A stretch of 21,262 nt of DNA from Coriobacteriia bacterium (lineage in GTDB: Bacteria > Actinomycetota > Coriobacteriia > Anaerosomatales > Anaerosomataceae): contig JAFGUS010000169.1 in NCBI GenBank assembly GCA_016938395.1, forward strand, positions 1 through 21,262. The letters run 5' to 3'. Position numbers and translations under genes: made by a program. Shown here in pieces: positions 7,337 to 14,255 of the stretch (position 1 is the first letter of the stretch; each line of letters opens with the position of its first letter). The notes beneath the pieces are model-generated. The model had not been told where the DNA came from, ran no database searches, and worked only from the letters and a program-made list of their open reading frames with translations.

Positions 7337-8080
7337 TCAGCGCACCTTCACGTACTCGGCGCTCTCCCAGATGGTCCCGATGAAGCGGACACCCTCGTCG
7401 GTGATCTCAGCCGAGTCGATGCGCAGGCCCGGGATTCGCGCGAGGCGTGCGTTCACCACGTTCTCCAGGAACTCGGCGCCAAGCGGCAGGTACTGCGCCG
7501 GCACGTCTATGCCGGCCACCTCGGCCGACGAGAAGTCGACATCGAGCCTGCTGTTCGACGCCGCGGCGCTTCCCGACACGCTTACCGGCCAGTCGCGGCC
7601 CGCGTACGTGACGACCGCCGAAGCCTCGCCAACGCCGCCCGGAGCCAGATTCACCTGCATGCTCTTGATGGGCCAGTACGACGAGGAGTGGTTGAACGAC
7701 ATCAGCGCCGAGAGTTCCGACTCGGTGAACACCACATCCAGGGGCTGCTCACCGGCGTATACGCGTTCGTAGTCGTCGGGGTCGGCCCCCTCGGGAAGCT
7801 CTGGCCAGGCCACGCCGGCCTTGGCCACCGCGCTCTGGAAGTCGGCCTCCGAGTAGGCCACTCCGTTATCGTCGGGCTTGGCCATCTGACCGAGCACGAG
7901 CGCGATACCGATCGCGGCAAGAAGCACGAGCACCACCGCCACCACGAGCGCGATCAGGCACCCCTTGCGCTTCTTGCGCGGTGCCGGAGCAGCCGCACCG
8001 GGGGTTCCGGCAGGCGGGGGCTGCGGCGGTGCGGCCGCGGGTGGTGCCTGCGTGGTTCCGTACGTACCGCTGTCGCTCAT
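7337..8080 (-). CDS. Membrane-anchored extracytoplasmic protein with Pro/Ala-rich N-terminus
   Basis: No family can be named with confidence. The 247-residue protein has a low-complexity Pro/Ala/Gly-rich N-terminus (residues 10-34), a basic stop KKRKG (36-40) and one membrane helix at about 41-64. By the positive-inside rule the remaining 180 residues lie outside the cell. That domain alternates predicted strands (MQVNLAPGG, ASAVVTYAG, SRLDVDFSSAEV) with a short helical part around ELSALM, and it has no cysteine. This pattern is reminiscent of YpmS- or LmeA-like envelope proteins, but that is only a resemblance. Proline-rich cytoplasmic tails before a single helix are common in actinobacterial envelope proteins. 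The ATG has the SD AGGGGAG at 6 nt. It is divergent from the caspase-like protease gene, with 220 nt between the starts. Confidence 0.8.
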   Translation of the reverse strand: MSDSGTYGTTQAPPAAAPPQPPPAGTPGAAAPAPRKKRKGCLIALVVAVVLVLLAAIGIALVLGQMAKPDDNGVAYSEADFQSAVAKAGVAWPELPEGADPDDYERVYAGEQPLDVVFTESELSALMSFNHSSSYWPIKSMQVNLAPGGVGEASAVVTYAGRDWPVSVSGSAAASNSRLDVDFSSAEVAGIDVPAQYLPLGAEFLENVVNARLARIPGLRIDSAEITDEGVRFIGTIWESAEYVKVR

Positions 8081-8115
8081 GTCGCGCTCCCCTGTGCCGT
8101 GTCCGGTGTGTCATC

Positions 8116-8145
8116 ACTGTAGTGCCCGGGCGCACGGGCTCGCAA
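8116..8145 (-). promoter_or_regulatory. Candidate promoter of the membrane-anchored protein gene
   Basis: On the minus strand TTGCGA (8145-8140, 4 of 6) and TACAGT (8121-8116, 4 of 6) are separated by 18 nt, placing the start of transcription about 30 nt before the ATG at 8080. No comparable promoter is evident for the divergent protease gene in the 8146-8300 interval. Confidence 0.4.
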
Positions 8146-8300
8146 CAGTACCGCTGAAGGTGCCGGGGCCTATCCGCATCACACGGTGCGCGCCGCTGCA
8201 CCAGAATCTCGGCAGCAGCAGGTCGACGTCGCCACAGGCAGGGTATGTAGCACCGAGGGGAGTTCATCGCGGGAGACCGCGGGGGGTAAGGGGGCATATC

Positions 8301-11300
8301 ATGTCACGGTTCTGGCTGCAGGCTCGGATGTCTCGTCTGGTGTGTTGCGCAACGTCGATCGCTGTGGTGGCGGCGGTGGCAGGTCCGCTCGCCGCGTTCG
8401 GCGTTCGCGAGGGTCAGACGCAGTGGCTACCACAGGATGCCGACGGCGACGGCAAGACCGACACCTGGGCGGTCGATCTTGACGGCGACGGGAACACCGA
8501 CGAGGTGTGGCACGACTGGGACGAGGACGGCACCGTGGACGAGGTCGTCCTGTTGCCCAGCCACCCGACACACTCGGCCAGAGGTGTGCCAGGCAAGACC
8601 AAGGTCACACCCATACCGCTTCCCGGGGGCGGAGACGCGGCCGGTATCGACTGGGAGGGCGACGGGAAGTACGACGAGTACTGGTGGGACACCGACGGTG
8701 ACGGCGTGATCGAGGATGCCGATATCAAGCACACTGAATCGAAGGTGATCGACAACACCAAGTCCACACGTTTCAGGGGCGTCTTCGTGGGCGTCAAGAA
8801 CGGCCTCGACTACCCCGAGAAAGACGTGGATGACCTGACCGGAGCGCTTCAGGCGCATCCGGAGTCGTGGGATGCCGCCGATATGAACTCGCTCAAGGGA
8901 GACGCGGCGACTCCTGCGGCGATCCAGGGAGCGATCGACGCCGCGAAGGCACAGTCGAAGCCCGGCGACGAGTTCATCTTCTACTTCTCCGGACATGGCG
9001 GCGGCTACCACAAGGACAAGGGCTACAAGGGTGGCATCATCGACGCAGACGGCGATGAGACGGCCATCGTCATCAAGGAGAAGGACTTCCGCGCCGATGG
9101 CAGCAAGCTCACCACGCCAGCGGCCGGCTGGTACAACTGCACCTTCTGGGACACCGACGGCGACGGCAAATCCGACCGCGCGGTCACCAAAGACGCGAAC
9201 GGCCTTGTGGAGGTCCGCGCCATCAACCCCGGCCCGCCGCGGACGGTGGGCGCCTCACTCGGCAAGGACACGAACGGTGACGGCATCGTAGATGCCGCCG
9301 ACGGCGGCGTGGACATCAACAACGACGGCGACAAGGACGACTCGTTCGCCGTTGACGACACCATCAAGGTGGCCGGGAACAAGCCGGTAACCGACGACCA
9401 GCTCACATCGTGGCTTTCGGGGTTCCCGGAGTCCTGCACCATCGTCGTGATCCTCGACAGCTGTTTCTCGGGTAGCTTCGTGCCCGACTTGAAGCGCGTG
9501 AAGGACAAGGACGGGAAGCCGCTCCGGCCTGGCCATCTCGAGGCGATCACAGCGAGCGCAGCCGATGACTTCGCCTACGAGGAGCCGATCTCAAACGGCG
9601 TGCTTACGCAGGGGATACTGAACGCGCTCAAGCCCGTGGACAGCGGCGCGGGCACCGGACACATCACCACGGTCGCCGACAAGGCGAGTGGCGCGCCTGA
9701 CGACATCACCACCACCCACGAGCTCTTCTCGTTCGCGAGCCCGCAGGCCGTGATGTTCCACATCGGCGACGAGGACGGCGACGGGCTGCTCGACGAGGAC
9801 AGCTTCACGCACGAGTACGAGTCGTTCGAAGTCGAGGTGGGCGGCGAGGTGCCCGATATCGTGTCCGGCATCATCCACGGCGTGGACGACCCGGACAGCG
9901 ACGGACCCGACAACATCGACCTGGACCCGCCGGTGGTGAGCTTCTTCGACGAGCACTTCGGCCCGCCGATGGAGCTGCGGGACATGCCACGCTTCATCCA
10001 GACGTTCGGCGGCGACACGAGCCTCTCTCTCACGGGCATGCAGCCCGGGTTCGGGGCGTACTGCGAGGCGCCGTTCATGCCCGGCACCTCGCCCGCCATC
10101 CAGGTGGAGGTGGAGCGCCTGCCGTGGGCGAGCGTTCCCGAGCCGCCCCCCGGCATGTCGTACGCGAGCGAGTGCTACGACGTGAACGTATGGTTCATGA
10201 GCGTCATGCCGGGTCTGGACGACGAGGACCACTCGATGGCGATGCTCGACCGATTGCCGATTGCCGGCGGCTGGAGTCCGGACTCGCGAGCGAAGATCGG
10301 GCTGGGGCAGTGGGTGCCGCCCGCCGTGGCCGACGTGCGCCCCTTCTGGTACAACCCCGGCGCGGGCGAATGGATCGAGATCCCTGACTACTCGTACGAC
10401 CCCATCACCGACCGTGTCGTCGACTACCCGTGGCTGCACACATCGCTCTTCGCACTCTTCTACATTGGCCCACCGCCCCTGGACATGCTCGCTCCGCTCG
10501 CGCCCCTGCGGCTCACCGCACATCGCGAGGGACTCGACGCGCAGCTCGTGTGGTCAAACCCGACCGATCCCGACTTCGATGTGACGCGCATCTATCGCTC
10601 GGCGAGCGGGTACGCGACCGACCCCACCGGCGGCAGCGGCCAGACGCTCGTGTATGAGGGCGACGGCTGGCACGTGCTCGACGACGGCGTGGACCCCGGA
10701 GCCCTCTACTACTACACCGCGTTCTCCTCCGACGTGCCCGTGGCCGGTGCCATCCCCAACTGGAGCGATGCCGCGACCGTGATGCTCGACATGGGCAGCG
10801 TGGAGACGCCCATCCAGGGTGTCAACCGGTTCAAGACCGCGATCGCCGCGTCTGCGGCGGCGTTCCCGAACGGACTCGCCTTCGAGGATTCCGAGGGGCA
10901 TCTGAGCGCTGTCGTGGCCACCGGACGCAACTGGCCGGACGCACTCGGCGCATCCGCGCTGGCGGGCGCGGTGCACGGTCCCATACTGCTCACCGAGCCC
11001 GGTGCGCTGCCTGCCGAGGTCGCTGCCGAACTCGACCGGCTCGGTGCGGACCGCGTCTTCATCGTCGGTGGCGACTCTGCCGTAAGCCCGGCGGTCGAGG
11101 CCGCCATTCTCGCCCGCCCGGACGTGGAGACTGTGGAGCGTCTCGAGGGGACCGACCGTTACCTCACCGCCGAGGCGATCGCGCGGCGCACCGTGGGACT
11201 GCTCGGCGACCGGTACGACGGCACGCTGTTCGTTGCGACGGGGACCAACTTCCCGGACGCCCTCGCTGCCTCTCCGCTCGCCTACCGCAAGGGCTGGCCG

Positions 11301-11759
11301 CTTCTGCTCTCGACCGCTTCGGGCCTCACACTGAGCACGAAGTCGGTCATCGATGAGATCGGCGCCACCGACGCGATCGTGCTCGGCGGGGAGCGCGCCG
11401 TGTCGCCGGGCGTTGTAACGTACCTCGGTGACGAGCTGGACTCTGCGAACCGCCTGTTCGGAGAGGACCGCTACCGCACGGCAATCGCGGTGGCGGCGTT
11501 TGGCACGGAGGAGGCCGGGCTTCGCTGGGAGGGCATGGGACTCGCGACCGGTCAGAACTACCCGGACGCACTCTCGGGCGGCGTGCTCGTGGGACAGCGG
11601 AGCTCGGTCATGCTGCTGACGCCGTCGGCATCGCTCAACGCCGATGCAGCCGCAGCCATCACCGCGCACCGGGATGAGATCGCCGAGGTGATCTACTTCG
11701 GCGGAGAGGTGGCCCTCTCGGCGGGGGTGCGGGCAGCCGTCGCCGCGTTGCTGTACTAG
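8301..11759 (+). CDS. Secreted, cell-wall-anchored caspase-like (C14) protease with calcium-loop repeats
   Basis: A 1152-residue surface protein. Residues 1-33 are a signal peptide with basic start and hydrophobic core. Five DxDxDGxxD-type loops follow (46-54, 59-67, 72-80, 117-125, 130-138). The caspase-like domain covers about 155-480, with the catalytic His232 in FYFSGHGGG and Cys388 in VVILDSCFSGSF. The 156 residues between His and Cys are far more than usual for caspases and hold three more loops (284-292, 323-331, 338-346). A ninth loop is at 490-498. Next come a beta-rich region ending in LHTSLFALFYIG (about 545-722), a fibronectin-III-like domain (about 732-810), and three CWB2 repeats (about 841-935, 946-1045, 1050-1152) with motifs NWPDAL, NFPDAL and NYPDAL. 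CWB2 binds cell-wall polymers non-covalently. ATG at 8301 has AAGGGGG about 7 nt upstream. The likely role is a calcium-dependent surface endopeptidase; substrate unknown. Confidence 0.92.
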   Translation: MSRFWLQARMSRLVCCATSIAVVAAVAGPLAAFGVREGQTQWLPQDADGDGKTDTWAVDLDGDGNTDEVWHDWDEDGTVDEVVLLPSHPTHSARGVPGKTKVTPIPLPGGGDAAGIDWEGDGKYDEYWWDTDGDGVIEDADIKHTESKVIDNTKSTRFRGVFVGVKNGLDYPEKDVDDLTGALQAHPESWDAADMNSLKGDAATPAAIQGAIDAAKAQSKPGDEFIFYFSGHGGGYHKDKGYKGGIIDADGDETAIVIKEKDFRADGSKLTTPAAGWYNCTFWDTDGDGKSDRAVTKDANGLVEVRAINPGPPRTVGASLGKDTNGDGIVDAADGGVDINNDGDKDDSFAVDDTIKVAGNKPVTDDQLTSWLSGFPESCTIVVILDSCFSGSFVPDLKRVKDKDGKPLRPGHLEAITASAADDFAYEEPISNGVLTQGILNALKPVDSGAGTGHITTVADKASGAPDDITTTHELFSFASPQAVMFHIGDEDGDGLLDEDSFTHEYESFEVEVGGEVPDIVSGIIHGVDDPDSDGPDNIDLDPPVVSFFDEHFGPPMELRDMPRFIQTFGGDTSLSLTGMQPGFGAYCEAPFMPGTSPAIQVEVERLPWASVPEPPPGMSYASECYDVNVWFMSVMPGLDDEDHSMAMLDRLPIAGGWSPDSRAKIGLGQWVPPAVADVRPFWYNPGAGEWIEIPDYSYDPITDRVVDYPWLHTSLFALFYIGPPPLDMLAPLAPLRLTAHREGLDAQLVWSNPTDPDFDVTRIYRSASGYATDPTGGSGQTLVYEGDGWHVLDDGVDPGALYYYTAFSSDVPVAGAIPNWSDAATVMLDMGSVETPIQGVNRFKTAIAASAAAFPNGLAFEDSEGHLSAVVATGRNWPDALGASALAGAVHGPILLTEPGALPAEVAAELDRLGADRVFIVGGDSAVSPAVEAAILARPDVETVERLEGTDRYLTAEAIARRTVGLLGDRYDGTLFVATGTNFPDALAASPLAYRKGWPLLLSTASGLTLSTKSVIDEIGATDAIVLGGERAVSPGVVTYLGDELDSANRLFGEDRYRTAIAVAAFGTEEAGLRWEGMGLATGQNYPDALSGGVLVGQRSSVMLLTPSASLNADAAAAITAHRDEIAEVIYFGGEVALSAGVRAAVAALLY

Positions 11760-11779
11760 GAAACAGGAGGTCAGACTGC

Positions 11780-12163
11780 GTGACCGTCAAGAACGCTGAA
11801 CTGATTCCGCTCTTCAAGGAGCTCAAGACGCTGCTCGAGCCGTACTCGGCGCACTTCACGGTGCGCCGCGACGAGCCCGGCTACTACGACCTGTGGTCCG
11901 AGCGCGACCTCGTCATCGAGGGGCGCAGACGCACCGAGGTCTTCTTCGCGGGCCTCATCATCCAAAAGAGCTACGTGGGCTTCTACTTCATGCCGGTGTA
12001 CGCCGAGACCGAGATGAGAGCGCTCTTCGGCACGGAGTTGCTCGCCACGCTCAAAGGCAAGTCGTGCTTCCACATCAAGAAGCTCACACCCGAGATACGA
12101 GAACAGGTGGCTGAGGCGCTCGCGCGGGGGTACGTACTCTACCAGGAACGCGGTTGGGTCTGA
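11780..12163 (+). CDS. Small DUF1801-like (YdhG/CyaY-type fold) protein
   Basis: A 127-residue cytoplasmic protein without signal peptide or membrane helix. The central LWSERDLVIEGRRRTEVFFAG followed by KSYVGFYFMPVY, and the later GKSCFHIKKLTPEI, are the pattern of DUF1801-type proteins, a small alpha/beta fold related to YdhG and frataxin/CyaY-like proteins whose biochemical role is unknown. The assignment rests on motif layout and is moderate. The GTG start has a perfect AGGAGG at 11765-11770, 9 nt upstream. It begins 20 nt after the protease stop, with no terminator between, and ends 13 nt before the next small gene, so the three probably share a transcript. Nothing in the protein suggests a link to the protease. 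Confidence 0.82.
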   Translation: MTVKNAELIPLFKELKTLLEPYSAHFTVRRDEPGYYDLWSERDLVIEGRRRTEVFFAGLIIQKSYVGFYFMPVYAETEMRALFGTELLATLKGKSCFHIKKLTPEIREQVAEALARGYVLYQERGWV

Positions 12164-12176
12164 CGGAGGATGCACT

Positions 12177-12392
12177 ATGCCGAGCTACATGCGCCATATG
12201 GGCTGGCTCTTCCGCGTCCTCGAGTTGGAGAACGATCCCGGCAACCGGCATCGCCTCGACCGCGCGATCAAGAACGCGCTCGGACTGCCGGCGGACGCCC
12301 CTGACGAGGACGTCGATGCCTACCTCAAGGCACTATCCGGAGAGGAGCGCTTCGAGCTGATCGACACGCTCGAACGCGACCTTGCCGAGTGA
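12177..12392 (+). CDS. Small acidic hypothetical protein
   Basis: A 71-residue protein of unknown family, mostly predicted helix, with no membrane segment and no cysteine. The C-terminal half (GLPADAPDEDVDAYLKAL, then SGEERFELIDTLERDLAE) is strongly acidic. The ATG is preceded by CGGAGGA at about 8 nt, which overlaps the end of the upstream gene, and codon use matches the neighbours, so it is real despite its size. It is the last gene before the bidirectional-looking terminator at 12401-12430. Its tight spacing with the DUF1801-like gene suggests they are made together. Confidence 0.78.
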   Translation: MPSYMRHMGWLFRVLELENDPGNRHRLDRAIKNALGLPADAPDEDVDAYLKALSGEERFELIDTLERDLAE

Positions 12393-12400
12393 GTACGCCC

Positions 12401-12430
12401 GGCGGGCCGCCCGAAGGCGGCCCGCCGTTT
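12401..12430 (+). terminator. Intrinsic terminator between convergent genes
   Basis: An 11-bp perfect stem, GGCGGGCCGCC and GGCGGCCCGCC, with a CGAA tetraloop, is followed by GTTT. It begins 8 nt after the small acidic gene and lies 21 nt before the stop of the opposing dehydrogenase gene, so it may serve both directions. Confidence 0.8.
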
Positions 12431-12450
12431 CACACGTCTGCACCTGCGTG

Positions 12451-13215
12451 CTACGCCGCTGTCCAGCCAGCGTCTGCAGGGATGCACGCCCCGTTGATCA
12501 TCTTGGACTCGTCGGATGCGAGGAAGAGCGCCAGCTCGGCGATGTCCATAGCCTTCAACTGGCCAGGGATGGCCGCGTACCACGTCTGCGACCGGGCAAG
12601 GCCCGCCTGGTCCATCTTCGTGGCATCCACGCTCTGCATGATGTTGGTCTCCACCGCACCCGCAACGATCGCGTTGCAGCGGATCCCCTCCTGCGCGTAC
12701 CGGAACGCCGTGTTCTTGGTGAGCCCGATGACACCGTGCTTGGACACCGTGTAGGCGCATCCCGCGGCCCCGCCGCCCACGCCAGCGACCGATGCGGTGT
12801 TGATGATCGAACCGCCACCGCTCGCCTTCATAACCGGAATCGCCTTGCGCGTGAGATAGAACGGGCCGTACGTGTTGATGCCGAGCACACGCTCCCACAT
12901 GGCGTCGTCGGTCTCCGCGGCGCCGGCATTGAGGTCCATCACGCCCGCGTTGTTGCACAGAACGTCTACGGTGCCGAATGCCCCGACCGCCTTGTCGATG
13001 ATGGCCTCGCAGTCGGCATTGAGGGCGACGTTGCCCTGAACGCTGACGATCTCACCACCCGCAGCCCTGACCTCCTCGACGACCTCGGCAAGCGACGACT
13101 CGTTCCACTCGGCGGCGACGATCTTGGCGCCGTGGGCGGCGAACAGGTTCGCCATCGCGCGACCCATGCCGGAGCCCGCCCCCGTGATGACCGCCACCTT
13201 CCCTTCGAGCTTCAT
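12451..13215 (-). CDS. Short-chain dehydrogenase/reductase (SDR)
   Basis: A 254-residue classical SDR. The Rossmann motif TGAGSGMG (11-18) binds the dinucleotide, NNAG (88-91) stabilises the central sheet, and the catalytic tetrad is N114, S142, Y155 and K159 (YTVSK). An acidic residue, E36, closes the second beta strand, which in this family usually favours NAD(H) over NADP(H). The substrate cannot be told; the C-terminal part (DIAELALFLASDESKMINGA, then DAGWTAA) is the standard SDR ending. ATG at 13215 is chosen because AAAGGGG stands 6 nt upstream and the protein opens with MKLEGKVAVITGAG. The frame extends upstream but without SD. It is divergent from the DUF4345 gene, and repeated GGGTATG sites lie between them. 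Confidence 0.93.
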   Translation of the reverse strand: MKLEGKVAVITGAGSGMGRAMANLFAAHGAKIVAAEWNESSLAEVVEEVRAAGGEIVSVQGNVALNADCEAIIDKAVGAFGTVDVLCNNAGVMDLNAGAAETDDAMWERVLGINTYGPFYLTRKAIPVMKASGGGSIINTASVAGVGGGAAGCAYTVSKHGVIGLTKNTAFRYAQEGIRCNAIVAGAVETNIMQSVDATKMDQAGLARSQTWYAAIPGQLKAMDIAELALFLASDESKMINGACIPADAGWTAA

Positions 13216-13255
13216 CCCGAACCCCTTTCGATCAAAGCGCCAGCCAGTTCCTACG

Positions 13256-13312
13256 TCATACCCAATCTGTGCGCCACGGTGACCAACCGGGTATGAGGTC
13301 TGCACGGGTATG
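13256..13312. repeat. Three GGGTATG half-sites between divergent genes
   Basis: TCATACCC (13256-13263) is the exact inverse of GGGTATGA (13289-13296), and a further GGGTATG stands at 13306-13312, 17 bp after the previous copy. All three lie in the 113-nt gap between the divergent dehydrogenase and DUF4345 starts. They may be binding sites of a regulator controlling both genes; no regulator gene is adjacent. Confidence 0.4.
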
Positions 13313-13328
13313 TCATGAAAGGATGCGA

Positions 13329-13685
13329 ATGGACTGGCGCTTGGTCCCGGCACTCATCGCGGCGGCAGCCATGGTGGCGTTCGGCATCGGGGCAGCGCTT
13401 CGGCCGCAGTCGCTCGAATGGGTCGGCGTGAGAGCCGAGTCGGCGCTTGGCACGTCGGAGATCCGCGCCGTGTTCGGCGGCATGTTCATCGCGCTCGGCG
13501 TGGCGTGCCTCGTGATGCGCGAGCCCGCCGTGTTCGCCGTCGTAGGAGCAGCCTGGTTGGCCGATGTGACCGTACGGCTCATGGCGATCGCCGTCGACCG
13601 GGTCCCCGCGCGCGAGGCGCTGACCGTCCTCGGCATCGGTTCGCTTATGGGGGTGGCGCTGGTGAGCGGCTACTTGTTCGCGTAG
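13329..13685 (+). CDS. DUF4345-type small membrane protein
   Basis: A 118-residue protein with four hydrophobic helices. The segment TSEIRAVFGGMFIALGVACL after the first helix is the hallmark of DUF4345 proteins, small integral membrane proteins of unknown function. ATG at 13329 is chosen because AAAGGA (13318-13323) stands 5 nt upstream. An ATG two codons earlier overlaps that SD, and the still longer open frame has no support. It is divergent from the dehydrogenase and converges on the YaiI-type gene. The 78-nt gap after it holds GGGCGTGG (13685-13692) and its inverse CCACGCCC (13729-13736), a weak long-loop pairing rather than a clear terminator. Confidence 0.82.
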   Translation: MDWRLVPALIAAAAMVAFGIGAALRPQSLEWVGVRAESALGTSEIRAVFGGMFIALGVACLVMREPAVFAVVGAAWLADVTVRLMAIAVDRVPAREALTVLGIGSLMGVALVSGYLFA

Positions 13686-13763
13686 GGCGTGGTTCTCGCC
13701 AGGAGACACCTGCACGCGCGGTATGCAGCCACGCCCGCCACACGCGCTCAGGTAAGGCTGTGA

Positions 13764-14240
13764 CTACTCCTGCATACGCGGCGCGGCTCCCGCAGAGCCG
13801 CGGAGGAGCCGCTCGAGCTGCTCGACGAAGTGCTCGCGGTCCTCATCGGTGAACTTCGGCGGCCCTCCGTGCCTGCCGCCGGCACGGCGCAGCTTGGCCT
13901 GGGCGTGACGCACTGCGAGCTCTGCGTCGATTGTGGCAAGGTGGAAGATCCGGCCCCGCGGACTCACCGCGCCTGCACCTCTCCCGAGGGCCATCGCCGC
14001 AAGTCCGATGTCCTGTGTTACCACCACGTCGCCGGTGGCGAGCCGCTCCACCACCGCGAAGTCGGCGGCGTCACGCCCGCCGCTCACCTGCACGGCCTCA
14101 ACGCCCGCGCGAGACGCGTAGCGCTCGAGGTTCTGCGTGGCGTTGGCCACGATGACCACCTGCCAGCCGTGCGAGCGGCCGGCCGAGATGGCCTCGCGCG
14201 TCACGGGGCAGGCGTCGGCGTCGATGAAGAGTGTGCTCAT
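13764..14240 (-). CDS. YaiI/YqxD family protein (DUF188, UPF0178)
   Basis: A 158-residue cytoplasmic protein of the YaiI/YqxD family. The opening LFIDADACPVTREAI, then NATQN, GRDAADFAVVERLATGDVVVTQDIGLA and RGRIF, are the family blocks. Conserved acidic residues D7, D9, D57 and D60, and the later D77, suggest a PIN-like metal-binding fold; activity has not been established for the family, so nuclease function is only possible. The C-terminus is basic then acidic and less conserved. ATG at 14240 is 15 nt after the citrate synthase stop. The only SD-like GGAG lies about 12 nt upstream, inside a perfect GGAGCC-GCCC-GGCTCC hairpin (14241-14256). It probably shares the citrate synthase transcript. 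Confidence 0.92.
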   Translation of the reverse strand: MSTLFIDADACPVTREAISAGRSHGWQVVIVANATQNLERYASRAGVEAVQVSGGRDAADFAVVERLATGDVVVTQDIGLAAMALGRGAGAVSPRGRIFHLATIDAELAVRHAQAKLRRAGGRHGGPPKFTDEDREHFVEQLERLLRGSAGAAPRMQE

Positions 14241-14255
14241 GGAGCCGGGCGGCTC

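Noticed and set aside
7965..8300. N-terminal extension of the caspase-like protease
   Set aside because: It would overlap the divergent gene and bury the signal peptide; ATG at 8301 has an SD and begins an export signal.
8437..8709. Periodic GACGGCGACGG-like tracts considered as a DNA minisatellite
   Set aside because: The periodicity follows the codons of DxDxDGxxD loops within a clear reading frame and is explained by the protein.
10554..11669. Minus-strand open frame opposite the CWB2 repeats
   Set aside because: It is an antisense shadow of a repeated, GC-rich coding region; no start signal or recognisable domain.
10554..11759. CWB2 repeats considered as a DNA repeat or recombination array
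   Set aside because: The three copies are diverged at the nucleotide level and similar only as protein domains, so they are ordinary ancient domain repeats.
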